Notes under the pieces: model-generated
Database searches by the model: none
What the model was told of the DNA's origin: nothing
Seen by the model: the letters and a program-made list of their open reading frames with translations, nothing else
Translations under genes and position numbers: made by a program
Assembly (NCBI GenBank): GCA_007859995.1
Contig: SMSL01000004.1
Location: 1 to 64,000 of the forward strand
Length of the DNA: 64,000 bases
Source: Candidatus Brocadiaceae bacterium S225
GTDB taxonomy: Bacteria; Planctomycetota; Brocadiia; Brocadiales; Scalinduaceae
Reading direction: 5' to 3'
Shown here: in pieces, positions 9,113 to 17,811 of the stretch
Position numbering within the stretch: the first letter of the stretch is position 1
Layout of the letters: each line of letters begins with the position of its first letter

Positions 9113-10267
9113 CTATCCAATCCTCCTGAGCCCTTCGGCAATCCGAACGGTCACAGCCCTGTAGGCTGGAAATATCCCTGCTAAGAGTCCTACGGTTACG
9201 GTTACTGCCATATCCAGATACAGAGTTTCCCCTGTTATATTAAATACCGGAAAGAATTGACCCACGGCCAATGAAAATCCCATGGCTGCAGGGAACGTCA
9301 GGATGATACCGGTTATCCCGCCAATAATTGTTATCACCATAGATTCACCCATAATGAGCATAGTGATCTGTCGGGCACGGAAACCCAGGGTTTTCAATAC
9401 AGCGTATTCTCCAATCCTCTCACGCACGGACATACCCATGGTATTAGCTACTACAATAAGGATAATAAATATGATAACAAGCGATATGAGTTGAATGGCC
9501 TTGATAATGGCTTCGCTCATGGCAACAAATCCCAACTGAAATGCCTTTTCTGTTTCGGTAAGTGTTTCGGCAAGGGAATTTTTAAAGAATTTGTCTATGG
9601 CTTCTGATGTTTCGGCAGCTATATATGGGTTTTCTATTCCAATAATATAAAAACCAACATGGTCTACCGAAGTGGATTGAATTTTTTTTATTGATTCATT
9701 GAGATAATTCCAGTGGAAAAAGAATAATGTTTCGTCTATATTTTTAGTCCTGCCTTCATAAATACCGCGTAAGATAAAATCCCATTTACCGGGAAAGATG
9801 GTTCCGGTAAGCGTTACGGTATCTCCGACACTCCATCCGAAACGATCTGCGAGTTTTTTCCCCACAAGACAGCCTTTTCTATCACTTGTGAACTTTACTT
9901 TCTGGTCATCGGGGATTACATATTCAGGATAAAGCTCAAGATAGCTCTTTGGCTCAACGGCAAAGTTGGCGAAAAAATCCTTCCTGTCAATATAATACCC
10001 ACCGAACCAGTTGCCGTATGAGACAATTTCAACACCATCAACACGACGGATGGTGTCTCTATAGGCAAGGGGTAGTCGAAAGATGAGGGATATTGAGTTT
10101 CTTGTTACAAGGCGGGTTTCAGAAGATGCTTCTACCCCGATGTACCATGCGTCAATTACCGTGCGAAGCAATCCAAAGGAAAGGATAGCGACTGCCATAC
10201 CACATACGGTTAGAAAGGTACGCAGCTTATGACGGAAGGCATTTCGAAAAAGGATCTTAAAGATCAT
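9113..10267 (-). CDS. MacB/FtsX-type ABC transporter permease (first)
   Basis: Start chosen at ATG 10267 (MIFKILFRNAFRHKLRTFLTV), which overlaps the ATPase stop by 11 bp as is normal for coupled genes. The frame extends to 10330 but deeper into the ATPase gene. Topology: one N-terminal helix (VCGMAVAILSFGLL), about 220 residues of periplasmic domain, then three helices starting at LISLVIIFIILIVVANTMGM and the FtsX motif VRERIGEYAVLKTLGFRARQI. The C-terminus GIFPAYRAVTVRIAEGLRRIG is typical. The two permeases are not identical and would form a heterodimer, unlike homodimeric MacB. The substrate cannot be deduced. Confidence 0.9.
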   Translation of the reverse strand: MIFKILFRNAFRHKLRTFLTVCGMAVAILSFGLLRTVIDAWYIGVEASSETRLVTRNSISLIFRLPLAYRDTIRRVDGVEIVSYGNWFGGYYIDRKDFFANFAVEPKSYLELYPEYVIPDDQKVKFTSDRKGCLVGKKLADRFGWSVGDTVTLTGTIFPGKWDFILRGIYEGRTKNIDETLFFFHWNYLNESIKKIQSTSVDHVGFYIIGIENPYIAAETSEAIDKFFKNSLAETLTETEKAFQLGFVAMSEAIIKAIQLISLVIIFIILIVVANTMGMSVRERIGEYAVLKTLGFRARQITMLIMGESMVITIIGGITGIILTFPAAMGFSLAVGQFFPVFNITGETLYLDMAVTVTVGLLAGIFPAYRAVTVRIAEGLRRIG

Positions 10268-10946
10268 GATTGAGTACGCCTTTATCAAGATGTTCCATCG
10301 AATGCGCCCGTTTTCCCGCCGATGGGTCATGGGTTACCATAATAATGGTTTTGCCCAAGTCACGGTTCAGGCGATCCATAAGATCGAGCACATTCTCCGC
10401 AGAGATTCTGTCAAGATCGCCTGTCGGTTCATCTGCTACTAAAATAGTTGGATCAGTAACAATTGCCCTGGCAATAGCGACGCGCTGCTGCTGACCACCG
10501 GAAAGCTGATTCGGATAGTGATCGACACGGTCTTCCATATTAACTACACTCAGGGCGGCAGATACATGTTTCTGCCGTTCACGTTTGGAAAGGCTGGTCA
10601 AGAGGAGTGGTAATTCAACATTCTCGAAGGCAGTGAGTACCGGAATAAGATTGTAGAATTGAAAAATAAAACCAACGTTAACCGAACGCCATCGGGCGAG
10701 ATCTGTTTCGGAAAGTGTTGTAATGTCCACTCCGTCTATTTCAATCGTACCCTGGTCCACATAGTCTAACCCTGCAATCAGGTTAAGGAGTGTGCTTTTA
10801 CCCGAACCTGAAGGGCCCATAAGAGCAAGAAACGCTCCTCTCTCTAATTCCAGTGAAATATTTTCCAGCACACGTACAATCTGACTACCCCTATGATATG
10901 ACTTAAATACGTTATTAATAGATAAAATCAGCTCTTCGTTTCGCAT
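10257..10946 (-). CDS. ABC transporter ATPase, MacB/LolD type
   Basis: 229 residues. Walker A GPSGSGKST (44-52), Q-loop region IFQFYNLIPVLTAFENV, signature LSGGQQQRVAIARAI (from 148), Walker B ILVADEPTGDLD and H-loop VTHDP are all intact. The ENVELPLLL and short length place it with the MacB/LolD/FtsE clade, which powers transporters with FtsX-like permeases. Its ATG abuts the TAA of the adaptor gene upstream, and its end overlaps the first permease, so translation is coupled. It hydrolyses ATP on the cytoplasmic face to drive the two permeases. Confidence 0.95.
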   Translation of the reverse strand: MRNEELILSINNVFKSYHRGSQIVRVLENISLELERGAFLALMGPSGSGKSTLLNLIAGLDYVDQGTIEIDGVDITTLSETDLARWRSVNVGFIFQFYNLIPVLTAFENVELPLLLTSLSKRERQKHVSAALSVVNMEDRVDHYPNQLSGGQQQRVAIARAIVTDPTILVADEPTGDLDRISAENVLDLMDRLNRDLGKTIIMVTHDPSAGKRAHSMEHLDKGVLNHDL

Positions 10947-12164
10947 TTACTCATCAATAATTTTTACTTTCTTGCCATTTTCTATTTTATCCGGAGGTGA
11001 CAACACGACCCTGGATCCTGTTTCAAGTCCCGATATGATTTCGACCATATTATCGAGTCTTCTGCCTGTCACAATCCTCTTTTCTTTTACACGATTGTCC
11101 ACGAGAACATAGACTGAATCATGTCCTTTGTATTTGACTATAGCGGAAACGGGTACTGCCTTTATAGGTATTTGTTCCTTTTCTGTAACCTCTCGTTTGA
11201 GAAATGCAACCTTGGCGCTCATTTCCGGAAGGATGCTGGAGTCTTTATCCAAAAATGCTACTTTGACCAATACCGATGCCTTGCTCCTGTCTGCAGTAGG
11301 TACGATCATGTGTACTTTTCCACGAAACCTTTTATCCGGAAATGCATCCAGTTGAATTTCACAAGGTTGACCGGTTTTGACCTGTTCAATATTTGATTCG
11401 GAAACATCTACCTCCACCTGCAGTGAATCCATATCCGCAATTGTTACCACAGAGGCACGAGCATTGGTGGCAGCGCCAACCGGTGTTACGATATCACCTA
11501 CATCCGCGTTTTTTGTAAGAACAACAGCATCAAATGATGCACGTAAATAGGTATATTCAAGATTAGCCTCAGCTTCATTTAGTGCTGATTTGGACGCCCG
11601 CAGCGCTGCTTTTTTAGTGGCAACAGCCGCAATAGCACTTTTGTGTCTGGCCTCAGAAGCATCGTATTCGGACGGAGAAGCAACTTCATCTTCCAATAAC
11701 TCTTTTATACGGTTAAAGGCAAGGACCGCTTCGGTAAGCTCTGCCTCTGCCTGTTCTATCTCAAAACGGGCAACTTCTCTATTGGCCTTTGCTTTTTCAA
11801 GAGCAGCAGTAACGTCCTTGTTTTCTAATGTCGCAATGATTTCTCCTTTTTTCACCACACTTCCTTCTTCTACAAGAAGAGAATCAAGCCAGCTGGTAAT
11901 CTTTGATGAAACGGCAGACTTGCGCTGGGCCACTACGTAGCCGCTGGCATTCAGTAGAGTAAACGTCTGAGAAGGATATATTGTCGTTACTTTGGTAATC
12001 TCTACTTTGACACCGGGTTGCAAAATACCGGTTCCATACAAAATACCTAAACCTGCAGACACTGTCAGAATGATAAGCAATAGAAAACGTTTTTTCCGCG
12101 TATTACTCTGTGTCCGGTATTTTGTCCTGTCAATGCGAAGCTTTGAAAGGTCATCAATGCTCAT
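10947..12164 (-). CDS. MacA-like periplasmic adaptor (membrane fusion protein)
   Basis: 405 residues starting at ATG 12164 behind AAGGAA. The N-terminus has a basic cytoplasmic stretch and a single membrane anchor (FLLLIILTVSAGLGILYGTG). The barrel-sandwich/lipoyl half-motif VSSKITSWLDSLLVEEGSVVKKGEIIATLE follows, then an alpha-hairpin coiled coil (about 110-190) and the second lipoyl half (SFDAVVLTKNADVGDIVTPVG). The rest is beta-barrel and membrane-proximal domains. This is the RND/MacA adaptor fold. First gene of the operon, it would link the inner-membrane ABC complex to an outer-membrane channel, whose gene is not in the window. Confidence 0.92.
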   Translation of the reverse strand: MSIDDLSKLRIDRTKYRTQSNTRKKRFLLLIILTVSAGLGILYGTGILQPGVKVEITKVTTIYPSQTFTLLNASGYVVAQRKSAVSSKITSWLDSLLVEEGSVVKKGEIIATLENKDVTAALEKAKANREVARFEIEQAEAELTEAVLAFNRIKELLEDEVASPSEYDASEARHKSAIAAVATKKAALRASKSALNEAEANLEYTYLRASFDAVVLTKNADVGDIVTPVGAATNARASVVTIADMDSLQVEVDVSESNIEQVKTGQPCEIQLDAFPDKRFRGKVHMIVPTADRSKASVLVKVAFLDKDSSILPEMSAKVAFLKREVTEKEQIPIKAVPVSAIVKYKGHDSVYVLVDNRVKEKRIVTGRRLDNMVEIISGLETGSRVVLSPPDKIENGKKVKIIDE

Positions 12165-12308
12165 AAATATTCCTTACTCTCTAAAGGGATAGTATCAACA
12201 CCTTACTAATAATTAATTCAGGTTACTATCTAACAAGGAGTTTCCACCTCTTTTGAAAAATCAACAATCTCGTCTCTGACGGATTGAGGTAATATGTCTA
12301 GTTTGGAT

Positions 12309-12510
12309 AATCAGGGGACACCATACCTATTTAATTGACATAAGAGAGTACAAAAGCGAAAATTTTCATATGCCAGGAATTGCACGAGTTACAGTACCAA
12401 GTGTAGCACATCATATCACTCAAAGAGGAAACCGTAGGCAAAAGCCGTTTTTCAACAATAAAGACTATGCTACCTATATAGATTTAATGGCGGAGTGGTG
12501 TCCCCTGATT
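12309..12510. mobile_element. 202-bp element with perfect 15-bp inverted repeats around a RAYT start
   Basis: AATCAGGGGACACCA at 12309-12323 is the exact reverse complement of TGGTGTCCCCTGATT at 12496-12510. The interval contains only the first ~46 codons of a REP-associated tyrosine transposase gene. The element therefore looks like a terminal-repeat-bounded deletion derivative that could be moved in trans. Confidence 0.65.
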
Positions 12511-12561
12511 TGCAAGAACTATTCATTACAGACGGAGTATTTGTCAGGCAGATTTGGTTAA
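12370..12561 (+). pseudogene. REP-associated tyrosine transposase (RAYT), N-terminal fragment
   Basis: ATG 12370 opens MPGIARVTVPSVAHHITQRG, then NRRQKPFFNNKDYATYIDLMAEWC. This is the conserved start of Y1/IS200-like RAYT transposases, including the HUH-like HHITQRGN motif. After MAEWC the frame runs through the right inverted repeat into unrelated sequence (PLICKNYS...) and stops at 12559. The catalytic tyrosine helix and most of the protein are missing, so it is inactive. It overlaps the 3' end of hicB by 18 bp on the other strand. Confidence 0.8.
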
Positions 12562-12783
12562 TTGTTTAGCAATATTTTTTCCAATTGTTGGTGGAGGCAG
12601 TTTCTTATTCTCTTTCTTTGCTATTTCTAACCATTCTTCTACAATGCGACATAGCTCATCATAAACTTCAGTCTCATTATCTCCATGACAGCAAGGACCA
12701 ATAATTCCAGGGCATTGTCCGACAAAACATTGATCTTCCTGATTCCATTCTACAATTTTAATATATCTGGCACTATCCTTCAT
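12544..12783 (-). CDS. hicB: HicB-family antitoxin
   Basis: 79 residues. The N-terminal strand-loop pattern YIKIVEWNQEDQCFVGQCPGI matches the HicB partial RNase-H-like fold (usual pattern: D-x-x-F/Y-V-G-x-C-P-G). It then has a short helix (ETEVYDELCRIVEEWLEIAKKE) and ends LPPPTIGKNIAKQLTKS, with no separate DNA-binding domain. It overlaps the stop of the upstream hicA by four bases, so the two are translationally coupled. The expected role is to neutralise HicA and possibly repress the operon. The terminal codons reach into the RAYT element on the opposite strand. Confidence 0.88.
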   Translation of the reverse strand: MKDSARYIKIVEWNQEDQCFVGQCPGIIGPCCHGDNETEVYDELCRIVEEWLEIAKKENKKLPPPTIGKNIAKQLTKSA

Positions 12784-12974
12784 GATTGAGATTCCTCTAT
12801 TTTTTTCTTTACTTCCTTTTGTTGGTAAATTTTTGCATCACTACCAAGTTTGCCTGAAATGGTGACACGCACCCCTTTTGGATGTTCGTAGTTTCGGTGA
12901 CTGCCTTTACCGCCTCTAAATTTAAAGTCCGCTTTTTCTAACGCTTTAATAAGTTCTTTGATTTTTGGAGGCAT
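12780..12974 (-). CDS. hicA: HicA-family mRNA interferase toxin
   Basis: Start taken at ATG 12974 (MPPKIKELIKALEKADFKF), giving 64 residues, the usual HicA length. The frame extends upstream to a TTG at 13016 behind a plausible site, adding 14 residues. The double-stranded-RNA-binding-like fold is evident: PKIKELIKALEKADF helix, RGGKGSHRNYEHPKGVRVTI with the catalytic histidine in GSHRNYEHP, and KIYQQKEVKKKIEES. HicA cleaves mRNA independently of ribosomes. The order toxin then antitoxin is the standard hicAB arrangement. Both genes look intact, so this is probably the only functional toxin-antitoxin pair in this part of the window. Confidence 0.88.
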   Translation of the reverse strand: MPPKIKELIKALEKADFKFRGGKGSHRNYEHPKGVRVTISGKLGSDAKIYQQKEVKKKIEESQS

Positions 12975-13159
12975 ATTTAATATGTCCAACTTAGAAGTTA
13001 CTGTGAAGCCTTCCAACCAATTATAGCGTTTCTGTAGACAATTGCTAATACTATTAAATATACGATAGATTTCAAGGGCAATTTTACTAGAAACAATTAA
13101 GGTCAGTCAGGATTAGGCGTGTAATAGGAAAGGATTGGGGTCATCTATAGAGATAATAG

Positions 13160-14014
13160 TCAAGAGTTGTTAAATTCATCTATTAACTGCGGGTATCCTT
13201 CTTTGTATGTTGGATATTGGAAACTGTATCCCAGCTCTTTCAAGCGCTTATTGCAGCACCTTTTGTTTTGAGTAGCATCCTTATCTACCTGTTTGATTTC
13301 TGGTGGTCTGCACTTAAGTTTCTTTGCCAGCCATGAAACCACTTCCCACATTGGAGCGGATCCATCATCACTCGCTAAATAGTGTGAATACAATTTTTTA
13401 CCGTCCAACCTTTTTTCTAATAAAAACATCAATACACCGATGCAGTCTTCTTTATGAATTCTGTTTGTATAATAGGGCGGCCTATATTGTATCGGGCCGC
13501 CCTTTACTGCCATTCTTAACATTCGCTTACGTCCCGGGCCATATATCCCGGCGAAACGAACCACCAGATTACCTTTATTCTCAGCCAGTACTCTCTGTTC
13601 AGCCAGCAATTGTAGCTCTCCGTTATACCTCCTCGGTTCCGTTAACGAGTCTTCATCAACCCACTCTCCATCCGATTGGCCATAGACGCTGGTAGAGGAT
13701 ACCGAAATCCAGTGTGGATTATGGCGACTTTTAGAAAATCTATATAATAAATTTTTCAGTCCGGAGTCATAAACATCTCTATATGCAGGTAAATCGTGCT
13801 GGCTTGGCGCAGCCAGAAAGAAAACCTGATCAAAATCAGTTTCTAATTCTGTTAATTCAGCCGGATTTGTTAAATCCACCGCAATGAAATGAATACCCAT
13901 TTTTTCAACAGGGGGGTGACGCCTCAATCCGACTACGTAGTGGCCTTTTTCAACGAGAGCTGTCCCAAGACTTGTACCAACATCTCCGCAACCCGCGATT
14001 AATATTTTTGCCAT
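13160..14014 (-). CDS. YeeZ-like NAD(P)-dependent epimerase/dehydratase
   Basis: 284 residues. The N-terminal Rossmann motif KILIAGCGDVGTSLG (3-17) is the G-x-G-x-x-G variant found in the YeeZ clade of extended short-chain dehydrogenases. Downstream come FFLAAPSQHDL, the serine/tyrosine active region VSSTSVYGQSDGEWVDE, and FAGIYGPGRKRMLRM. No typical YxxxK at the usual place is obvious: the SVYG tyrosine is present, with YNGELQLLAEQ following. The substrate is unknown; the family acts on nucleotide-sugar-like compounds. It is a monocistronic-looking gene 45 bp upstream of wrbA in the same direction. Confidence 0.85.
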   Translation of the reverse strand: MAKILIAGCGDVGTSLGTALVEKGHYVVGLRRHPPVEKMGIHFIAVDLTNPAELTELETDFDQVFFLAAPSQHDLPAYRDVYDSGLKNLLYRFSKSRHNPHWISVSSTSVYGQSDGEWVDEDSLTEPRRYNGELQLLAEQRVLAENKGNLVVRFAGIYGPGRKRMLRMAVKGGPIQYRPPYYTNRIHKEDCIGVLMFLLEKRLDGKKLYSHYLASDDGSAPMWEVVSWLAKKLKCRPPEIKQVDKDATQNKRCCNKRLKELGYSFQYPTYKEGYPQLIDEFNNS

Positions 14015-14058
14015 TTAAACTCCGGATACAAAAAACACTCTGTAATTTTAATAATTGA

Positions 14059-14670
14059 TTATGCCGTCAGCTTTCTGGCTATCCTTGCGACGTGTTCACC
14101 CTGGAAGCGAGCTCCGGCCAGCTCATTATCACTTGGCATGCGACTTCCATCAGTATTGGCTATGGTTGAAGAGCCATACGGTGAGCAGCCGGTAATCTCG
14201 TCCATTGTCATCTGCCCTTTGAAGGCATAGGGTAGTCCAACGATCACCATTCCCTGATGCAGCAGCGTTGTATGGAAACTTAAAATGGTAGATTCCTGTC
14301 CTCCATGCTGTGTATTCGTACTGACGAAAACGCTTCCTACCTTTCCAACAAGGGAACCACTCATCCATAACTGACCGGTTGAATCAAGAAACTGTCGCAT
14401 CTGTCCGCACATGTTTCCGAAGCGTGTTGGAGTACCGAAGACAATAGCATCCGCTTCTGCCAGTTCGTCTGTAGTGCAGATTGGTATGTGGGATTGCTTT
14501 TCCTGCGCATCCACAGCACCCATTTTCTCCAACACATCCCGGGATAATGTTTCAGGTACACGTCTCATGTCCACTTCTACACCTTCGACAGACCTCGCTC
14601 CTTCCATGACTTCCTGTCCTAATCGATATACATGTCCATATAATGAATAATAAACTACAAGTACTTTCAT
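14059..14670 (-). CDS. wrbA: NAD(P)H:quinone oxidoreductase, WrbA family
   Basis: Start placed at ATG 14670 ([18 protein letters not shown]) after a purine-rich AAGGAG; the frame to 14733 lacks a site. 203 residues, normal for WrbA. The FMN phosphate loop [11 protein letters not shown], the [18 protein letters not shown] segment and the [32 protein letters not shown] region are all characteristic. The C-terminal [24 protein letters not shown] is conserved. It is a cytoplasmic flavoprotein that reduces quinones by two electrons, usually in oxidative-stress protection. This agrees with the neighbouring MsrAB and VOC genes, all on the minus strand. Confidence 0.95.
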   Translation of the reverse strand: MKVLVVYYSLYGHVYRLGQEVMEGARSVEGVEVDMRRVPETLSRDVLEKMGAVDAQEKQSHIPICTTDELAEADAIVFGTPTRFGNMCGQMRQFLDSTGQLWMSGSLVGKVGSVFVSTNTQHGGQESTILSFHTTLLHQGMVIVGLPYAFKGQMTMDEITGCSPYGSSTIANTDGSRMPSDNELAGARFQGEHVARIARKLTA

Positions 14671-14814
14671 AATAAACTCCTTTTTCAAATTATTGTCTAA
14701 ATTAAAAGATCGCGGTAGATTTAAATATTCCATTTTCTTAAATAAATCTATCTTCGATCACCTCCATAATATCAATAATAAGGTACTGTAACTTCTACAG
14801 ATACCCATTATACT

Positions 14815-15357
14815 TTAAGTCACTTGTGAGAGACCAAGCTCTTTCATGGCTTGTCTTACGTGCTTATCCTCTATATTGTAAGCCCCCTCATTTTCACGAA
14901 TAATTTGAGCTCTTGAGATAACATCTGCTTCGTCAGCGCCCACAGGCAGAGGCGTTATCCACGACATCAATTCTATTTTAATTCCATTAGGATCATTAAA
15001 ATACAAGGAGCGTTCATATCCCCGGTCAATTGGCCCACTAAACTTTATTTTGTACTTGTTTAAGGTCTCCATCGCTTCTTCAATAGTAACATCCAGATTC
15101 ATTGCTAAATGTTGCATTGATCCTATGCCCTCACTACCCTTGCGTAGATTTAGATCAGTATCATCGTTGGGCACGAAGAAGGCTATAAAGGCTCCGTTCC
15201 CTGCCGAAAAGAATAAGTGAGTCATGCGAGGCTCATCCAGGTTTGGTTGACGCAGTACCAGACTCATACCCAGCACTTCAGTGTAAAATTTGATAGTCTC
15301 ATTCAGATTCCTCCCAAAAATAGCAGGATGATTGATACCTTTTGTTTTGATTGACAT
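14815..15357 (-). CDS. Glyoxalase/bleomycin-resistance (VOC) family protein
   Basis: 180 residues. The N-terminal module begins GINHPAIFGRNLNETIKFYTEVLGMSLV, a classic VOC beta-alpha-beta start with the metal-ligand His11 region. TKMTHLFFSAGNGAFIAFF-like strands follow, then QHLAMNLDVTIEEAMETLNKY and YFNDPNGIKIELMSW with the C-terminal metal-binding glutamate. A single VOC repeat pair is present, plus a C-terminal tail (ADVISRAQIIRENEG). Candidate activities are a dioxygenase or a glyoxalase-like lyase, and the exact substrate cannot be told. It sits between wrbA and msrAB with the same orientation. Confidence 0.85.
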   Translation of the reverse strand: MSIKTKGINHPAIFGRNLNETIKFYTEVLGMSLVLRQPNLDEPRMTHLFFSAGNGAFIAFFVPNDDTDLNLRKGSEGIGSMQHLAMNLDVTIEEAMETLNKYKIKFSGPIDRGYERSLYFNDPNGIKIELMSWITPLPVGADEADVISRAQIIRENEGAYNIEDKHVRQAMKELGLSQVT

Positions 15358-15426
15358 GGCTATCCTCCTTTTGATTAATAAGAACCTATTTGTTTTTAAT
15401 ACCTGCCCATTTATTATTCCAACATT

Positions 15427-16500
15427 TTATTTTTCAAAAAGCTTTCTATATTCACCATATCCCTCTTTTTCCAGATCCTCTTTTGGAATGAAGCGGAGAG
15501 ATGCAGAGTTTATGCAGTAGCGGAGTCCTGTCGGTTCGGGACCATCATCAAACAGATGCCCGAGGTGAGAATCCGCATGTCTGCTTCTTACTTCTATTCT
15601 CTTAACAAAGAACTTTCTGTCTTCCACTTCTACAATATGTTCAGGCTCAAGTGGTTTTGTAAAACTTGGCCATCCGGTACCGGATGCAAACTTGTCGTGT
15701 GAGCTGAAAAGCGGTTCACCGGAAACAATATCTACGTAAATTCCCTCCTTTTTATTATCCCAATATTCATTCTCGAATGGCCTTTCCGTGCCACTTTCCT
15801 GAGTTACTTTATATTGTAATGGATTCAATTTTTTTAATAGTTCCGCTTTAGTGGATTTATCAAATTCTTTGTTATTGCTACTATGCTCGGTATCCATCTC
15901 TTCACCCCAAATCCTTTCCAGGAATTTATCACGACCAGAGCCTCTTCTATAAGTCTTATACCTTAGTGGGCTCTTTTTATAAAAATCCTGATGATACTCT
16001 TCAGCTTTATAAAATGAAGTTGCTTCAATAATCTCTGTAGCAATCTTCACGTCATATCTTCCTGATTTATCCAATTGTTCTTTCGATTTCTCTGCCAGAC
16101 GTTTTTGGTCTTCGTTGTGATAAAAAATTGCCGTTCTGTACTGTAAGCCTCGATCAGCAAACTGGCCGTCAGGATCGGTCGGGTCTATCTGCCTCCAGAA
16201 GAGATCGAGCAGTTTTGAATAACTTATTTTAGATGGATCGTACGTTATCTGGATCGCTTCAAGATGAAAGGTTGCTCCTGCACAAACCTCTTCGTACGTT
16301 GGATCTTCCTTTTGCCCACCGGTGTATCCTGATAAAGCTTCTGAAACGCCTTCCAGCTTTTCGAAAGGGTGTTCCATGCACCAGAAACAACCTCCCGCAA
16401 AAGTTGCTTTCTCATATTTCGTTCCAGCAAACAGACTGAATGGTATAAAAAAAAGTAAAACAAGGAAAGAAAGGAAATGTATATTAAATTTCCCTGACAT
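15427..16500 (-). CDS. msrAB: Exported bifunctional methionine sulfoxide reductase MsrA-MsrB
   Basis: ATG 16500 is chosen because GGAGG lies six bases upstream; the ATG at 16512 overlaps that site. A signal peptide ([18 protein letters not shown]) leads into the MsrA domain with the catalytic GCFWC motif and the conserved YTGG and HTEAI-like ([12 protein letters not shown]) segments. The MsrB domain starts at [20 protein letters not shown], with [22 protein letters not shown] and the catalytic RYCINSAS. MsrB lacks the two CxxC zinc pairs ([11 protein letters not shown]), so it is the zinc-free type. It repairs both methionine-sulfoxide epimers of periplasmic proteins. The promoter and first codons have been copied to 22245-22490. 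Confidence 0.95.
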   Translation of the reverse strand: MSGKFNIHFLSFLVLLFFIPFSLFAGTKYEKATFAGGCFWCMEHPFEKLEGVSEALSGYTGGQKEDPTYEEVCAGATFHLEAIQITYDPSKISYSKLLDLFWRQIDPTDPDGQFADRGLQYRTAIFYHNEDQKRLAEKSKEQLDKSGRYDVKIATEIIEATSFYKAEEYHQDFYKKSPLRYKTYRRGSGRDKFLERIWGEEMDTEHSSNNKEFDKSTKAELLKKLNPLQYKVTQESGTERPFENEYWDNKKEGIYVDIVSGEPLFSSHDKFASGTGWPSFTKPLEPEHIVEVEDRKFFVKRIEVRSRHADSHLGHLFDDGPEPTGLRYCINSASLRFIPKEDLEKEGYGEYRKLFEK

Positions 16501-16753
16501 ATTCACCTCCATAGATTAAGTGTCTATTATTTAACCTGTTTCTCCATTATCCTATTAAAAACGTATTTAAAAAAGGTTTTTTTCAATTAAATATGTATAT
16601 TTTCTCGGCAGTTTTATTCTTTGCGATCTCTGCGGCTTTGCGTGAGCATGTTTTTACTAAAAGCCCGCCCGTAAGGCGCTAATTCAAGATGAAATGACAA
16701 GTGAAGAATGGTATACTGATGAGATATAACAAATATTAATAAGGAGGTGTATA

Positions 16754-16989
16754 ATGTCAGCTTTATTAGACAAAATGACAAGTGAAGTATCTCTTTATCG
16801 TTACCAAAAGACGAACGAGCAAAATTAGCTCATGAGTTAATTGTAAGCTTAGATGACCAAATTGATTCTGATGTTAATAATGCATGGGAAAAAGAAATTA
16901 ATAGAAGGGTAAAGGAAATTAAAGAAGGAACCGCAAAAGGGAGACCAGCAGAACAAATACTGTCAGAAATCAAGGCAAAATACCAATGA
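16754..16989 (+). pseudogene. Frameshifted addiction-module antitoxin
   Basis: ATG 16754 follows a strong AAGGAGG site. It encodes MSALLDKMTSEV and then loses frame. One base earlier the frame continues SLSLPKDERAKLAHELIVSL, then a coiled C-terminus ending EQILSEIKAKYQ and TGA. Restoring one base near 16787 gives a normal ~77-residue antitoxin of the small addiction-module component family (LP..ER..LA..L). It overlaps the start of the toxin fragment by 4 bp. Confidence 0.75.
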
Positions 16990-17139
16990 AAAAAAATCAT
17001 TCATGAAGAAGCTGAAAAAGAGCTTTGGTATGCAGTTAAATATTATGAAGATCAAGGTAAAGGTCTTGGTTTAGACTTTGAACAAGAAATACAAAACGCA
17101 CGGCTGATCTTTCGTTATGCATCCAATAGAAGAATATGA
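16986..17139 (+). pseudogene. Truncated, frameshifted ParE/RelE-type toxin
   Basis: ATG 16986 is followed by an A8 run in which one extra A breaks the frame. Read without it, the sequence is MKKIIHEEAEKELWYAVKYY, then EDQGKGLGLDFEQEIQNA, the typical ParE N-terminus (EA..EL..A..YYE....GLG..F). The rest of the toxin core is deleted. Only RLIF and a degenerate VMHP-like end remain before the GNAT gene. It is a dead partner of the antitoxin just upstream. Confidence 0.75.
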
Positions 17140-17651
17140 TCGTTGAAATCATCCATGTTTCTACTCCTGATGAAATCGCTGCCGTTGAACGTTTGGCACA
17201 GGAAATTTGGCCACAACACTTCACACCAATAATTGGAGCATCACAAGTGGTATATATGCTCGGAAAATTTCAAAGTGCTGAAGCCATTTTGTCTCAGATT
17301 AATAGTGGTTGGGAGTACTATTTGGTAACGGTTGACAATGAGATGGTTGGATACGCAGGATTAGTTCCTGACATCGACGCTAAGAGATTGATGTTGAGTA
17401 AGATCTACGTAAAGAAATCGGCGCGTGGTAAAGGCGTGGGTAAATCAATTCTTGATTTTGTTGAACGAAAATGCAAGCGAGAGAAGCTTAGCACCTTATG
17501 GTTGACCGTGAATCGTTTCAATAATGGCCCAATTTCATGGTATGAGGGTCGTGGCTTTGTCACTATTAATGAAATAAAAAAAGATATTGGAGGTGGTTTT
17601 ATTATGGATGATTATATCATGGAGCGAAAAATCAAAATTGAAAATGCATAA
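17136..17651 (+). CDS. GNAT-family N-acetyltransferase
   Basis: 171 residues from ATG 17136. The core GNAT fold is visible: LVTVDNEMVGYAGLVPD (strands 3-4 region), LMLSKIYVKKSARGKGVGKSILDFVERKC with the acetyl-CoA-binding R-x-x-G-x-G/A loop (ARGKGVGKS), then LWLTVNRFNNGPISWYEGRGF, the usual N..A..FYE..GF motif with serine and tryptophan. The acceptor is not predictable; similar proteins acetylate polyamines, antibiotics or protein N-termini. It begins inside the tail of a dead toxin gene. The ATG has no strong ribosome-binding site, so expression may depend on upstream translation. Confidence 0.88.
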   Translation: MIVEIIHVSTPDEIAAVERLAQEIWPQHFTPIIGASQVVYMLGKFQSAEAILSQINSGWEYYLVTVDNEMVGYAGLVPDIDAKRLMLSKIYVKKSARGKGVGKSILDFVERKCKREKLSTLWLTVNRFNNGPISWYEGRGFVTINEIKKDIGGGFIMDDYIMERKIKIENA

Positions 17652-17652
17652 T

Positions 17653-17723
17653 CGGGATAGGAGACCGCTCTAGCCGCTCCCTTCCACAGCACCAGACATA
17701 CGGGTTTGTATTTGGAGCCTGGC
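17653..17723 (-). other. Possible group II intron 3'-end remnant
   Basis: Read on the minus strand, CAAACCCGTATGTCTGGTGC followed by TGTGGAAGGGAGCGG and then TCTCCTATCCCGATT resembles domain V and the 3' terminus of bacterial group II introns (known type: ACCCGTATGTACGGTGGTGTGG...CTCCTACTCGATT). No reverse transcriptase is nearby and the domain V 5' strand is diverged, so it could only be a relic. Confidence 0.3.
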
Positions 17724-17811
17724 CTGTTTATCACAGAGATATTTCTTCGGACAAGTCGATTACAGGGGAAATTAGGGTCACCCCTTGATTCGTGATTAGG
17801 AAGATAAGGAG

